A program made the position numbers and the translations under genes. A stretch of 64,000 nucleotides of DNA. Source: Megaleporinus macrocephalus. Its lineage: Eukaryota > Chordata > Actinopteri > Characiformes > Anostomidae. The stretch is from the NCBI GenBank assembly GCA_021613375.1, contig CM038717.1, positions 34,590,494 to 34,654,493 of the forward strand, read 5' to 3'. Numbering within the stretch: position 1 is the first letter of the stretch; each line of letters opens with the position of its first letter. This document shows positions 12,290-26,101 of this stretch, in pieces. Below the pieces are notes generated by a model. It was not told the DNA's origin. It worked only from the letters and a program-made list of their open reading frames with translations, and ran no database searches.

Positions 12290-12960
12290 ACCGTCGCTGT
12301 CCAATGAAAAACAGGTATGTTCAAAATGCCAGCTTTACAGGAGAGAGCAAAAACTGCTCTTATTTTAATGTAAGTCATTTCATTACACGTAAGTCAATAG
12401 AACCAGAAGTATTTCCAAGCTATTTCAGAGCTTTCCTATTGGTCCGTTCCTCGTAAACTTGTATGCAGTGTAAACGGCAGCTGACGTGTTCAAATAATAG
12501 AGAAAAATACAATTAAACAAAAATGGAGATGTTCTTTGGACAGCGACGATATTCTGCCATCCGACCTCTTCAGGGTCAAGACCATATCCAATCGCATTCT
12601 GCAGCAGTATGGCTCTGCAGTAAAAGAGTCCCTGCGCTGAACTGACCTCCCTGCAGCCCGGCCCGGGTCACCCGCCGACATTATTTGGGGCCCTATGCAA
12701 TAAAATATTGTCACTGTCCAATGAAAAACAAGAATTTCTAATATTGCAACCTTATACAGGAGAGACCAAAAACATACTTTACTTTCAATGGAAGTCAATG
12801 GAACCAGAATTTTTTCCAAGCTATTTTGGAGCACTTCTATTGGTCCATTCATCATGAAATTTTCACACAATGTAAACGACCATTGGCGTGTTCAAACTAT
12901 GTAGAAAACTCTAAATCGACAAAAATAGAGACATGTTTTTCATTGGACAGCGACGATATA
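12290..12960 (+). mobile_element. Two adjacent MITE-A copies
   Basis: The second copy, about 12703-12959, is complete. It opens with tgtcactgtccaatgaaaaa and closes with cattggacagcgacgatat. A degenerate first copy, about 12290-12490, starts with cgtcgctgtccaatgaaaaa. The sequence between them is not recognised. Apparent frames with the peptide [14 protein letters not shown] are this MITE read backwards and recur wherever the family occurs. Confidence 0.85.
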
Positions 12961-13139
12961 CAACAAAGCAAACCATGAACTCAAGCAAGACCAAAAGACC
13001 ATGTCACTCTCGGAGCCACAGTAATTGGTCTCCTTTGTTGCCCAACGTTTACAGAGTGCTGTTAAAAAGGGAGGTGATGAACTCGGTGGTGAACCTGTGC
13101 CAACATGTTGCTGTCATTAAATTCAAAATATGATTTCTA

Positions 13140-13400
13140 TCCATTATCTTACGCTTTATCCCGCTGAATGGGGTCATGGAGGAGCTGGAGCCAATCCCAG
13201 CGTCATCAGGTGACGGTGGGGTACACCATGGACAGTTCGCATACTCACATACTCACACCTACAGACAATTTAGAGTGACTGATCAGCCTAACATGCATGT
13301 GTTTGGACTGTGGGAGGAAACCGGAGTACCTGGAGGAAACCCACTCAAGCACGGGGAGAACATACACACTCCACACAGAACGGCCCGGACCAGGTCACCC
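13140..13400 (+). mobile_element. Teleost-wide dispersed repeat (SINE-like or non-LTR tail)
   Basis: It carries the familiar fish block from tatccattatcttacgcttt through ctggagccaatcccag, acaatttagagtgactgatc and tttggactgtgggaggaaac to cactccacacagaacg. A reverse copy at 51955-52116 runs straight into a long ATGG repeat. I cannot assign the family name. Confidence 0.8.
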
Positions 13401-14149
13401 TAAAATAAAATTGATATATATGAAAAAAAAAGGTTTTAGTCTCATCATGTGAGTTATGAGCGCATCATTGCATTCTGTTAATTCTGTTATTTACATTTTG
13501 CACAACGTCCCAACCTCTTTGGAAAGAATTCTTTAATGAAATATTTATTTCACTATTGCTGCATACTAGCGATTAAGATTAAGTCCATGTGATGTTGCTT
13601 AGACGTCTACTCAGCATCATGCAATAAAGAAGCTCTATTTCTTTACCGCTTTGTGTCTTTCATTACTGCCAGCTGGTGATGCAGTAAAGCTGCTTAGGCA
13701 TCAAATACAAATACATCACATTCTGATCACCTGATCTATCAGCGTGTAAATGAATGAAGCCTGTTAGGCTCTATTATTCTCTATCACTGTTGGTCTACAG
13801 TTAAAACATCAACCCCAAAAAGTCTGAGATACAGCCAATCAGAAAGCAGTACAGGTGCTGTAATCAGCCAAACATACTGAAATTACAGCAAGTGAATCAT
13901 ATTTGGTACACGGGTTTTTGAGGCCTGGAAATCATCACTGTTATGATTGTTTTCCTAAAAAACCTGATGTTGACCTGAAACCCACACTGTGTTCTAAATG
14001 TTAGTGGAGAACCAAGGATTGTAGTAGATATAGTATATGTAGAACACTGTAGTACAATTTGGAAAAAAAATTCTAAGTTAGAAATGAGTAAACATTTCAA
14101 ATAATCTCAGAGTATAAAGGGTTAAAACTATTGTTTCATGGTTCAGTCT
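13401..14149. other. Intergenic stretch without a recognised gene
   Basis: AT-rich, with no long frame, no splice-flanked coding block and no repeat I can name. Confidence 0.5.
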
Positions 14150-14800
14150 TTAAAGGGTTAAAGTCCACCAAAATTGCTGTATAATTAAATGGTGAGATTT
14201 GAAGAAAGTCACTAAGAGTGGTTTGGTGTGAAATGCTCTGTTCTGGAGAACTTTTGGAGAGTCACAGTTATTCACAGTGGCGGTGAATGGAACCAGACGT
14301 CTGTCTTTAAACGTGTCCTCACAGCAAGTTATTCCATGATGTGATTCAATGCATTGCTGCCTGACACTTTGTTTTGCAGTAGTTTTTGGAACTTGTTTGG
14401 CGTTTGGTCCACAACATATTCTAATCTGTTTATTTGAATATATAATTATGGTGGAAGGATACAAAGAGGGTGTTAAAATAGGGATAAAATAGTCCCAAAA
14501 ACAAGCAGTTTTCTCAGATTTACATATATTTAACCACCATTTACATTACATATAGAACTCACAGGTAGGTTCACTAGTGGTTTAGGTAGTAAATAGTATA
14601 TATTGTGTATTAACAGTAAACAAAAGTAAGTATATTTGTGTTGTAGACATGGTGACTCCTGGTTACCATCACCACCACTGTAAAGAAATCTAACACTGTA
14701 TGTTTTTGACCATTTCAGGTCAAACACACTCAGAATGACTGAATTTGTCGGAATTTGGATTGAATTAGGCAACATTTTGACGAGTCAGTGGACTTTTCCT
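14150..14800 (-). mobile_element. Non-autonomous element, inverted partner of 18465-18595
   Basis: Inward-facing ends resemble each other (aaagtccaccaaaattg on the left, tcagtggacttttccttt on the right). The block at 14205-14330 is repeated in reverse at 18465-18595. Frames reading [19 protein letters not shown] in both places come from the repeat and not from a gene. A diverged relative of the rest lies near 51320-51560. Confidence 0.65.
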
Positions 14801-15093
14801 TTAATGACAGTGTAACTGGAAATATAATTTAAAATATTCATCAAATATTGATCACATGTACATGCGACTGAGTACATATACACGCGACTGAGTACATGTA
14901 CACAGTTACTATCCACCTCTCTGCAGGGTAGCCACTCTCACGGGGCTGGTTCCCATAGACACAAACTAAACTAATCTTGGACTAAATGGCGGCGCTAATG
15001 GCGAATGACCACTGGGAATCCTGTTCAGCTGCAGATATACTTCCATACAAACACCCACTTCCCACTTCATTAGCAACTGCTCCATGTTCCTAC

Positions 15094-16115
15094 ACTCAGT
15101 GACCATTTTATCAGCTCCACTGACCATATAGGAGCTCCAATAACAGACTGTAGTTCATCTGATTCTCTGTATACTTAGTCACCCTGTTCTATAATAGTCA
15201 GGACCCCCACAGGACCACAACAGAGCAGATGATATCAGGGGGGCAGATCATTCTCAGCACTGCAGTGGCACTAACGTGGTGGTGATGTGTTAGTGTGTGT
15301 TGTGCTGGTGTGTTTAAACACCTCAGTGTCACTGCTGGACTGAGAATCGTCCACCAACCAAAACTACCCAGACAGCAGTGTCCTGTGGGCAGCGTCCTGT
15401 GAGCACTGATGAAGAACTAGAGGAACTCAAACTGTGTAGCAGCAGATGAGCTACTGTCTCTGACTTTACATCTACACGGTGGACCAGCAAGTGGTAGGCG
15501 TGTCTAATAGAGTGGACGGTGTTGTAACTTCTTGTCTTGCCATTAAAGTGAGAAGAGAGACCAGTTCAGAGTATAAGCTTTATTCTTGAGGATACTGCCG
15601 TATGGATCTTCTTGGAGGAGATCTCAACATAGTCCAACATGGTCTCTGCAACTGCTCCGTCTTATAGGCCTGCCTCTATGTTTCATCTGGCCCGTGTGGT
15701 CCATCTGGCCAAGTTGTTATCTCCTTGGCTGGGGGCATAAATAAATGACTTCTCGTAACCTCTGTAGCAAACAAGCTTTAACAGACACCATAGTATGTAA
15801 GAAATATTTACAACAACAGTGAGTGGACACAGTGTTTAAAAAGTCCACCAGCATGGCTGCGTCTGATCCACTCACCCCAGCACAACACACACTAATACAC
15901 CACCACCATTTCAGTGTCACTGCAGTGCTGAGAATGACCCAGCACCCACATACTACCTGCTCTGTGGGGGTCCTGATTATTGAAGAACAGGGTAATAAAG
16001 TATACAGAGAAACAGACGGACTACAAACTGTACATGTAGAACTACAAATAGCTCCTACATGGTAAAATGGTCAATGAGTGTAGATACAAGGAGGTGTTTC
16101 TAATGAAGTTGGTGT
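15094..16115. mobile_element. TIR element family B, interrupted by a solo LTR
   Basis: The left arm starts near cactcagtgaccattttatc and the right arm ends near taaaatggtcaatgagtgta, giving long complementary arms as in other family B copies. The interior is split by the insertion at 15520-15815. No transposase frame is present. Confidence 0.8.
15520..15815. mobile_element. Solo LTR nested in a DNA transposon copy
   Basis: This 296-bp insertion opens with TGTTGTAAC and closes with TTTACAACA, the TG...CA ends of an LTR. It is flanked by acgg (15516-15519) and acag (15816-15819), a 4-bp target duplication with one change. Removing it restores the family B sequence gtggacagtgagtggacac seen elsewhere. 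An ataaataaat polyadenylation-like site lies near its right end. No internal retroelement genes remain, so it arose by LTR-LTR recombination. Strand is not determined. Confidence 0.75.
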
Positions 16116-16364
16116 GTATATAAGATGCTGATAATGGTAAAATAGAGGTAAATTACTTTGTGAACAACAGCTTTTAGAGGGAGTAATGGGGAACTTCACC
16201 AATTTTCCAAAATTCAAGAAAACGTGGTTGGTCTGGAGAAACCTCAGGATGGCCTACATATATTTATCGATCCATTATAAATATGATTCAGAAATAAAAC
16301 GTGAATTTAATATAAAAAATCTGAGATGAACTGCAGGTTATAAACGCATTAGCGGACCTCCTCG

Positions 16365-16380
16365 CCGCTAGATGGCAGTG
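16365..16380 (+). promoter_or_regulatory. CTCF-like motif upstream of sart1
   Basis: The sequence ccgctagatggcagtg closely matches the CTCF core consensus. It lies about 400 bases before the sart1 ATG in GC-richer, promoter-like sequence. Binding is inferred from the motif alone. Confidence 0.5.
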
Positions 16381-16439
16381 AGCGGTGGCGGATTTGACCC
16401 GGAAAGAGTGGCGCGTGTAACCCAAACGCTCAGTGAACG

Positions 16440-16782
16440 ACTGCTGAACGGTGTTTACATTGGAGTCTCTAATATTCCTCCTCAAAAAGACTTTAAATTC
16501 ACATTTTAAAGGCGTACTGAACGTTTTTTGTGCCCGGACAGAGGAGCAGATGTTGTGGTAGCCGGTATTCGCTGAAAAGACGTTTGTTTAGATGGTACGT
16601 TGCTAACTAGCTCTCCGGCTAACGAGGCTGTTTGTGTGTGGCGCTGGATACTGAGTGGGGTTTAACTGTCTGTGTAAAGTTCCTCGTTCTGTAAGTAGTT
16701 TAGTCTTTATTCTTCACTTGTTCTCAGGACTAGAATTAGTTAATTAACTCGCTGAGTATCCACAACCAGCCCCGGCGCCGAA
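16440..16782 (+). promoter_or_regulatory. sart1: sart1 promoter and 5' leader region
   Basis: This GC-richer stretch directly precedes the sart1 ATG. There is no obvious TATA box at a sensible distance, as expected for a housekeeping splicing gene. The transcription start cannot be placed from sequence alone, and a leader intron cannot be excluded. Confidence 0.4.
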
Positions 16783-19700
16783 ATGGGCTCCTCTAAAAAG
16801 CATAAAGAGAAGGACAAGGAGCGGGACCCGGAGGAGCGACACCGGGAGCACAAGAAGCACCGACACAAGGAGCGAGACCGGGACAAGGAGAGGGAGGGCA
16901 GAGAGAAGGAGAAGGAAAAGGAAAAGGAGAAAGAGAAGAGGAAAAGGTCCCGCTCCCGCGAGAGGAGCAGCCGAGGAGAGAAGGAGAGCCGCAGTAAAGG
17001 AGAGAAGAGCAGCGGAGAGCCGCGGGTGAAGAAGGAGAAAGTTGATCCTGCATATGAAGAGAATGAAGGTGAGTCTGCAGATCGTTCCCTTCACTGGCAC
17101 CAACCTTCTTCTTATTCTTTGGTTAAGTCTGTGTCGTAGATTTTTTCGATTTAGTTCGCTTTATATATAAATCTAAAAACATCTCGAGCAGCTGGATTGG
17201 TAGTTATAGGGTGAAGCTTCTTTTATTTAAGATTAAGGCATTGCAAGTGTTAATCGGGAGTTGTAGACCAGCAGCCACAACTGTTTTACTCCAGAAGATA
17301 TCAGGTGTATGTACACTTTCTTGAGACGAGGAGGGAAACCTTATCTTACTTCATACCTGTCACACATCTACCCTTATTTTCAACTGTACACCTTAGTGCA
17401 GCCTCGTAACTCACTATTGTGTAGGATCCCTCGTTTGGGAGTACGTGGTCTTTCCAAAGATATCACTTTTATTATTTATTAAAAATGTCCCTTAGTGAAG
17501 CCAGAGTCAGAGTTCTAACTGGGTCTCTTTTAAAGCACATAACATCCTCTCTGGATCTGTGTTAATGAGTCTTTCCACCTGGAGCAGAGCCAGTCTGATA
17601 ACACCAGACCAGAGCCGTGAGGACTCCAGCACACATACACTGATCCTACAGTATAATATGGTTCTTTGGGGTAATTTGCAACCTTTTAAGGTCAAATCGT
17701 TATTAGTTTTTTATTATTATTGTTATTCTCTCGCACATCATAGTGAGTAATGAAAAGTATAGCTCTGCAGTCACAGTGCTACATTTGTAATAGAGCAGCC
17801 ACTGCAGACTGTACATACAATAAATACAGACAGTAAACTGTACAAAGCACAATGTACCAAGCCTGCTCTCTGTCCAGCCCACAGAGCGGAGTAATGATAA
17901 CAGTTAGCTTAAATCAGTGTGATGGTGAGTTGAGATCAAGGCTAGTAAAGCGTGTATGTTGGTTGTGGTTATATGTAATGACTAGTTAAGACAGTAATTC
18001 AATGTGATAGCGAGTTATGTCTGTAAATGATTTAAGCTTTGCTTAAAGAACATAATGAGAGAAAATAAAATCCTGAGCTTCATTCACATTATCGTTTTGA
18101 TTACACCCCTCACACCCCCTTACAGTGATGTATAAAATACACTGCAAACTAAATATCAGGTGGTGTTTATAGCAGTTTGGAGCCTAAAAGCCACCAAATC
18201 CAATACAGCAAGTATATTCAGTTTAGTTTGTTTGCAGTAAGTGGGTCAGCAAGTGTAGGAGTGTACTATTTAATAATAGTAGTTATTAAATGTTGTCTTT
18301 AAAACCTTACTATATGCAATTTAAGCAATAAAATGTTAAGACACCTAGTTTATCTTATATATTTACTATTGCTCTTTAATAAAGCAAATTTTTTTTTATC
18401 CGATTACTCTATTAATCAATAGAATAATCAATAGATTGATTACTAAAATAATTGATAGCTGCAGCTGTGAGGACACGTTTAAAGACAGACGTCTGGTTCC
18501 ATTCACCGCCACTGTGAATAACTGTGACTCTCCAAAAGTTCTCCAGAACAGAGCATTTCACACCAAACCACTCTTAGTGACTTTCTTCAACCTTGCAAAT
18601 ACAGTTACGTTGTGCCCACAATGTTGAAATGCAAGTCCTCAGAAAGTTGTAACGTTATGTGACAATGTTGAGGCAACATTATCCTCAATTCCTTCATGTG
18701 GTCCATTATGTCTGTAATAGAGCTCCATGGCATTTTACCCTAATACCATAAAATGTTATTTAACATTGATGTTGTGACAACGTTGTAGCAATGTTGTAAG
18801 ACTGTAGACAATGTTGCAACACTGTTGTGTGTTTGCTGGGAATGTGTAGACCTCCCCTCTGTCCACGGCAGCATTGATTGTGTGTGTATCTGTATATTGC
18901 TGTCAAAACACATTACAGGTAGCTGTTAGCAGGATTCTGCTTGGCATCTGGGTGAAGCTTATTTGTGCCTGTTTTTTTTTTGTTTGTTTGTTTTTTAACC
19001 CATAAAGTCTTAGTTTTGTTTTTGAACGTAACGGCTCATCATCATACGTTTTCTTTTCCTCTGCAGAGGTCGCTCCGAAGTCCTCGGGAGGGGATGCCTC
19101 GCTCAGCATCGAAGAGACCAAGTATGTATCTTTTGTATAAGCAGAGACGTTTACTTCTTGGTCAATTTTACACCCATTAACTGTTTTCCCTCTCTCAGCA
19201 AGTTGAGGGCCAAACTGGGACTAAAGCCTCTGGAGCTGAATGAGAACAAAAAAGGTGAGACACAAGCGTCTGACGAGATTAGCTTTACCGAATGAACACA
19301 TGGTTGGCAAAGAATCTTACTCAGTTGAGCTTTTTCTAATCTCAGAGCTCGGCACAAAAGAGGAGCCCCTGGTGGCTGAGACGATCAACCCTGTGCAGAT
19401 CAAACAGCAGGCCGAGATCAGAGAGAAGCTGGCCGCTCTGAAAGAGAAACGCCTGCTGAATCAAAAACTTGGGTATGAATATCTTGTTTCGTCCTCTTTT
19501 TTACCGTAGTAGGGTCTGGACTTAAGACCCGTCACACTGGCACTAGTCAAAACTAGAGAAATGGAGATCGACCGATATGGGTTTTTCTATAGTCGATGCC
19601 GATGTTTAGAGGTCAGGGTCAGCCGATGGCCGATATGTGCTGCCGATTTTTAGGGCCGATATCTAGAAGTATTATTCTGCCCCCAAAAAATACAGTATGA

Positions 19701-20093
19701 CCAAATCACTGCTGAAAGAGTGTAACATACATCTTTTTATATCAGTAAGGATGGCATCCTTCACATTCGACAGCAGCTCGTTCCACTGCACCAACAACAT
19801 GGGCTGCCCGCGGAGGTGCCTGACTTTAAATCGGCACTACCAAACACTGATATCTGTGGTGCTGATATATTAAAAAATGGCAACTATCGGCCGATCTCTA
19901 GAACGAAACTGCAAATGGTGTCTTTGGAATTGTCTGTGCTGTGATGTGTTAACCATCATTTTGTGTACAAGACATGTCACATTTGGTGAACTTTGACATG
20001 TAAATTCACAACTTAAACCAAAAAAACAATGCTTTTTTTTTATAAGATCCTAAATGGAGGAAGCAAAAAAAAAATATACACACACACACACAT

Positions 20094-20140
<47 letters not shown>

Positions 20141-23100
20141 GTATATGTATGTGTGTGTATGTATGTACGTATAGCTATGTGTTTATACAGTTCATAAGTA
20201 TAGCAATGTAATATAAACTAGGCCTGAGCGATAGGGCCCTTCAGTCGGGTCCTGTCGGTTCATGGGATCGAACCAGCAACCTTCCAGTCACAAAGCTGGT
20301 CCCCTAACCTCCACCCCACGACTGCCCCTACACAAACCCCCCCCCAAAAAAAGGGGAGGCCAAATATCTATCAATCAATTAGTCACTCAACATTTATTTG
20401 TATAGTGCTTTTTACAACCAGTATTATCAAAGCAGCTTTACAGAAATGCAGTTTATGAAAAAGATGAAACAAAGAAATGGTTCAAAAGAAAAAAAGAAAA
20501 AAGACTTGAGAAAGGGTATCCAGATCCAAGCCCCCCTAGAGCAAGAGCCTGAGGCGACAGTGGCAGAGAAAAAAATCCCTTAGTAAAAGGAAGAAACCTT
20601 GAGAGGAACCCATCCTCCTCTGCTCAACCCCAAATAGAGAGAGAACGACAAAGGTAATGAGATTATACTCTGTTTTAAGAGGTCTATATGAAGACCTGAA
20701 GATTGAACCATCTCTTGTTCTCTGTCGGAGTGAGAGGTGGTGCCAGATTTTGGCGGCTCTCCTGTAGGCAGACGAGCAGGAGAGCATCAACAAGTCAGAC
20801 AGTTGATCAGCCAGTGTGGATGGAGCTCTGGTGACTTCTAGCAACGTTTTTAAATATGGGAAATATCCCCATAATAAATTCTCAGCATCGTCCAGACCTT
20901 ATATACACAAACAGCTGCAGAGTGGCTGCCTATGACGTTATCTGATCTTTAGTTCATAGAAAGCGAATTTGGCAGCTTGCTGCTGGGTTGGCTGCTTCAT
21001 CAGGGGCTGTAGGCCCGTCACACCACTGCCACCACCAACCAAGCCAGCTTAAAATTGTGCTACAACTCTGTACAGCACTATGCTTTTGTGAGAATATGTA
21101 ACAACCTGCCAGTGTTGTACTTTTTTTGTGTATAACTAGCTTTCGAAGAGCATCGTTATCATTTGCATGTTGTCACAGATACTAAACAATAGTCATCTGG
21201 GTAATGTAAGGTCTCCTGTACCATCTGATTGTTCTAATGGTCTTTGCTTGTCTGTTCAGCAAAGTAAAGACCCTCGGAGAGGAAGAGCCATGGTTGGACG
21301 ACACTGCTGCCTGGGTGGAAAGGAGTCGCAAACTAGCCAAGGAGAAGGAGATGGCGGAGAAGAGGGTAATACATAGAACTTCTGACAAAAGACATGGAGT
21401 TTTATACATACCTCGCACAGTTTAGTGTTACACCCTTTTACTTGTTCTCATAGGCCAAGCTACTGGAAGAGATGGATGAGGAGTTTGGCGTGAGCAACCT
21501 GGTCGAGCAGGAGTTTGCACAGAGCAAGAAGGTTTGCCAGAGTTCCTTGGCTTCATCTTTTCCAGACCGTTTCGTCTTCTGTCTGTTAAACACGGGAGTA
21601 TCTTACAGGATTGTTTTTGTTGAATGTCTCTTCAGGAGGCCTACAGCTCGAAGGACCTTAAAGGTCTTACAGTACAACACAAGCTGGAGTCTTTTAAAGA
21701 GGGGCAAACGGTCATTCTGACTCTACAAGACAAAGGTTCGAGTCGTCTTCTCAGAATTGCTTCGCCTTCACCAGCACATGCACACACACATGCTCACTGT
21801 GTGGTCTTGTTTAGATGTTCTGGCCGAGGAGGAGGACGTGCTGGTCAATGTGGGTCTAGTGGACCGGGAGAAAGCAGAGAAGAACGTGGAGCTTAAGAAG
21901 AAGAAGCCCGATTACAAACCCTATGATGAGGAGGAGAGTGTAGACGACATGGTCACGGTAAGCTCGCTTACTGACTTCACTCTTGCGTCTGTCTGGAGCT
22001 GGACACCTCTTATTATTTCCTGATACTGATACTTATCCTGTTCTAACCACACGCTCTCCTCTCTTCAGTTTAAACCCAAGTCTGTCCTGTCAAAGTACGA
22101 CGAAGAGATAGAGGGAGAGAAGAAGAAAAGTTTCCGGCTGAACGCCGGGGGATTCGTTACTGGGGAGAGAGAGCGCGAGCTGCAGGCCATAAGAGAGAGC
22201 TTGCACAACCAGGCACAGACTCTGGAGATGCCTGCGCTCACCCTGGCCACGGAGTACTACACCCCACAGGAGCTGGTAAGTCAGCGTTTTGATTTGACAG
22301 TTGCTTAGGCAGGTTTGCACGCAGCGCAATTTGACCTCCGCATTTAACACCCACATACACTAGGGGGCAGTGAGCACACTTGTCCGGAGCAGTGGGCAGC
22401 ACCATCCACAGTGCCCTGGGAGCAGTTGAGGGTTAGGTACCTTGCTCAAGGGCGCTTTGGTTGTCTGCTGTTGGTCCGAGGGATCAAATCAATCTTCAGA
22501 CCTTTTACAAACAAAGCATGCAGCTGAAAATGGTGGATTGGTTCCCAGAACTTTTGCACAGTAGTGTAAACAAAACTAGGACCTAATGTAATAATTTTTT
22601 TACGATTTTAGGCCATTTCCGATAAGATAATCCTTGATTAGTCTCACAGTCGGGAAATATTGAGAAAGGGGAAAACAACATATCAGTCACTCAACCTACC
22701 TTTATTTTCACTTGGAAATACATTGAGGGAGACCCTCATTTACACCGAGCATTACAAATATTAATCAAAAAGGGATTAAAAATAAATTTGAATGTATTTT
22801 AAGGAGTACTTAACATGTAAAAGAAACAATAAGAACAGAGACAAAATTAGGTAAGATAATCATAACAAATAAAACAAATAAAAACTGAATAAGAAAATAA
22901 AATCAGGAATAAGACAGATAAAAGTAAGTCAATAAAGTAAATATAAATATAAGTAGTAAAACATTAAATAATAAAAGAAATAATAATAAAAAAATAATAA
23001 AAGTAATGATGAAATATTAATAATAATAATAGAGTAATAAAAAATATCAATAAAAGAATGGTAAAAGGAAAAAAATAAATAAACTGAATATCAAAATAAT

Positions 23101-26031
23101 AGCACTGTTTACTAAAATTAAATAAAACACTGGCAGGTCGTGTGGAGGTGGTTAGAAATTAAGAGTTTAAAAGACTCTAGTGTTTAGTGTTTAGTTTGCT
23201 GGTGCTGCTGGAGCTAAAAGCAGATTTTCCCAGTTCAGTAAAAGCTCTAGGAACCTGAAGGGTGATCCAGTCACTGGAGCTAATGCTGTAATGCTCTTCT
23301 CAGTGAACATTGTTGTGATGTACGACGGCATACATTCAGAAAGTGCTTTAAAAAAAAAAAAAACATAATATATACACAATATAAACATTATAAATAAAAA
23401 GCAAAAATCTTTATAGTGTATGAATATTTTACACATGTTGCACATCCCTTCATGAACACTGTACTGTGGGGTCCTGCTGTCAGTACAGTGTTCTTATGGT
23501 CTTTGCAAGAAACATTGTTTATATTGCTGAGCATTAGTAGAGAATTCACTAGAGGTGTGCACACATCAGGAATTTTACCACTGCTTTCAATGAGGCCAGT
23601 TAACTATTAATCACTGATTAATGACCTTTATTTATTGGTCCAAAGAATTACTGATGGGGTTTGACTGAGTGTATTTAAATCTTAGGTGGGTTTCAAGAAG
23701 ACCAAACGTCGAGTGAAGAAGATCCGGAAGAAGGAGAAAGTCCTCAAGGCTGATGAGCTTCTTACTGATGACTCTCGCAACACAGACTTTGGCTCCAGGT
23801 CGCTCATCTTTTCTATTGTCTACATGCAGTGCTTTTCATAGTGTGTCCCTTTTTCTGGTAACCTTGGGTCTTCATGTTCCACGTGGTGTGTTCCTACTGA
23901 CACCCACTCTGTTCCTTTTAGGTCACGAGGACGAGGGAGGCGGCAAGCGGATGAAGACGAAGAGGAGAAAGACCTTGTTAAGGATGACGACAGCAGCAGC
24001 AGCAGCAAAGTGCCTGATGTGCTGCAGCAGTCTGACGATGTTCGGATGGCTGACATGGATATCAGTGATGAGGGTGAGAATGATATGGTGGATCAGCTGT
24101 GAAGCTTTCATTTTATGGTAGTCAGTTGTTGAGCTGTAAACAAAGCCAAAGATATTCACTCACCCATCCAAATCAGTGAATTCAGGTGTTTCGATCACTT
24201 CCATGGCCTCAGGTTTATAAAAACAAGTACCTAGTCATGCAGACTGCTTCTACACACATTAATGAAAGAATTGGTCTCTCTGAGGAGCTCCGTGAACTCC
24301 AGCGTGGTACCGTGATAGGATTCCACAGTCGACTGTCAGTGGTGTTACAACAAAGTAGAAGTGATTGGGAACGACATCAACTCAGACACCAAGTGGTAGA
24401 ACACGTACAATGACCGAGCAGAGTCAGTGAATGCTGAGGAGCATAGTGCACAGAGGATACCAACTTTCTACAGAGTCAATCACTACAGACCTCCAAACTT
24501 CATGTGGGCCTCAGATCCGCTAAAGAACAGAGCGTAGAGAGTTTCATGGAATGGGTTTCTATGGCCGAGCAGTTGCATCCAGACCTTACATCACCAAGCA
24601 CAATGCAAAGCGTTGAGTTGGGCTCGGCCCCTTAGTTCCAGTGAAAGGAACTCCTAATGCTTTAGCAGACCAAGAAATTTTGGACTATTTCATGCTCACA
24701 GCTTTATGGGAAGAATTTGGGGACGGCCCTCTCCTGTTCCAACATGACTGCCCACCAGTGCACAGAGCAGCTCCATAAAGCCATGGAGGAGCGAGTTTGT
24801 TGTGGAAGAACTTGACTGGCCTGCACAGAGTCCTGACCTCAGCCTGATAGGATACCTTTGGGATGAATTAGAGCGGAGACTGTGAGCCAGACCTTCTCGT
24901 CCAACATCAGTGTCTAACCTCACACATGGTCTTCTGGAACACACTCTTAAACCATGTGGAGAGCCTTCCCAGAAGAGCTATTAGTATTATAGAACTATAC
25001 AAATATCGAAGCCAGATTCAGTTTGCGGATATTTTTCATATTCTTTCTCTCTTCTCGCTCAGATGACTTTGTGGCTCCCGAGTCCGCAGTGATAGAGGAG
25101 GATGAGGCGGAGCTGGAGCTGCAGAAACAGCTGGAGAAACAAAGGAAGCTTAAGCAGAAACAGATGCTAAAAGATTCAGGAGAAAAGGTACGCAAGATCT
25201 GCTGCTCAGCTCAGAGCTCTGCTTCACCTGTATTATTTTGAGCTTTTCTGCTGCAGAGCTGTTAAAAAATTAAGTCGTGGAGGCCATTCTTCTGCATCAC
25301 ACGTTTCTTCTCACCACATTCATCACTTCAGGTGGTGCAGCACCTGCAGGAGTTGGGGAGGGCCAAAGAGGAGGAGGATGAGGATCCAGAGAAGAAGAAC
25401 AACATTGTCTTTAATGCCACCTCAGAGTTCTGCCGCACGCTGGGAGATATCCCCACCTACGGTCTGTCAGGCAACCGAGAGGACCAGGAGGACATCATGG
25501 TATGTACCTACAGCTTCACTGAGAGACGGTCACAGACTGTTATATGATGACAGGCTCTGGGCCTGTAATTACTTGAGGTGTAGAAGTTCATCAGTGATTC
25601 TTTGTTAATTATATGTATATCTCCAAAATAGCAACTTTACAGGAGAGAACAAAAACATACTTTACTTTTAATGTAAGTCAATGGAACCAGAATCTTTTCC
25701 AAGCTATTTTGGAGCACTTCTATTGGTCCATTTATCATTACATTTTCACACAATGTAAATGACCATTGTCGTGTTTAAATGATGTAGAATTTCTGTGGGG
25801 TCTGTGCAGGACTTTGAGCAGGAGGATGAGCGTGAGGGAGCTGATGGCTCCAATTCAGACAATGATGATAACGTGAGATGGAGCACGGTTAACCTGGATG
25901 AAGAGCAGAAGCAGCCCGATGTGAGTATTTAGTATTTACTGTACACATGAATGTCTCATTTCAGAAGAATGTAGTATAGATTCATCCATCTATCCATCTA
26001 TCTCTCCATCTATCTATCCATCTATCTATCC

Positions 26032-26101
<70 letters not shown>

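Noticed and set aside
12490..12870. Minus-strand frame of 126 codons with [18 protein letters not shown]
   Set aside because: The same peptide recurs wherever MITE family A occurs, including 518-739, 45599-45938 and 46662-47153. It is transposon sequence.
16744..17103. 119-codon Leu/Ser-rich minus-strand frame
   Set aside because: It is the antisense of the Lys/Glu-rich sart1 exon 1.
20221..20335. tRNA gene
   Set aside because: It has a B box on the minus strand but no complete cloverleaf, and sits in a repeat; treated as a SINE head.
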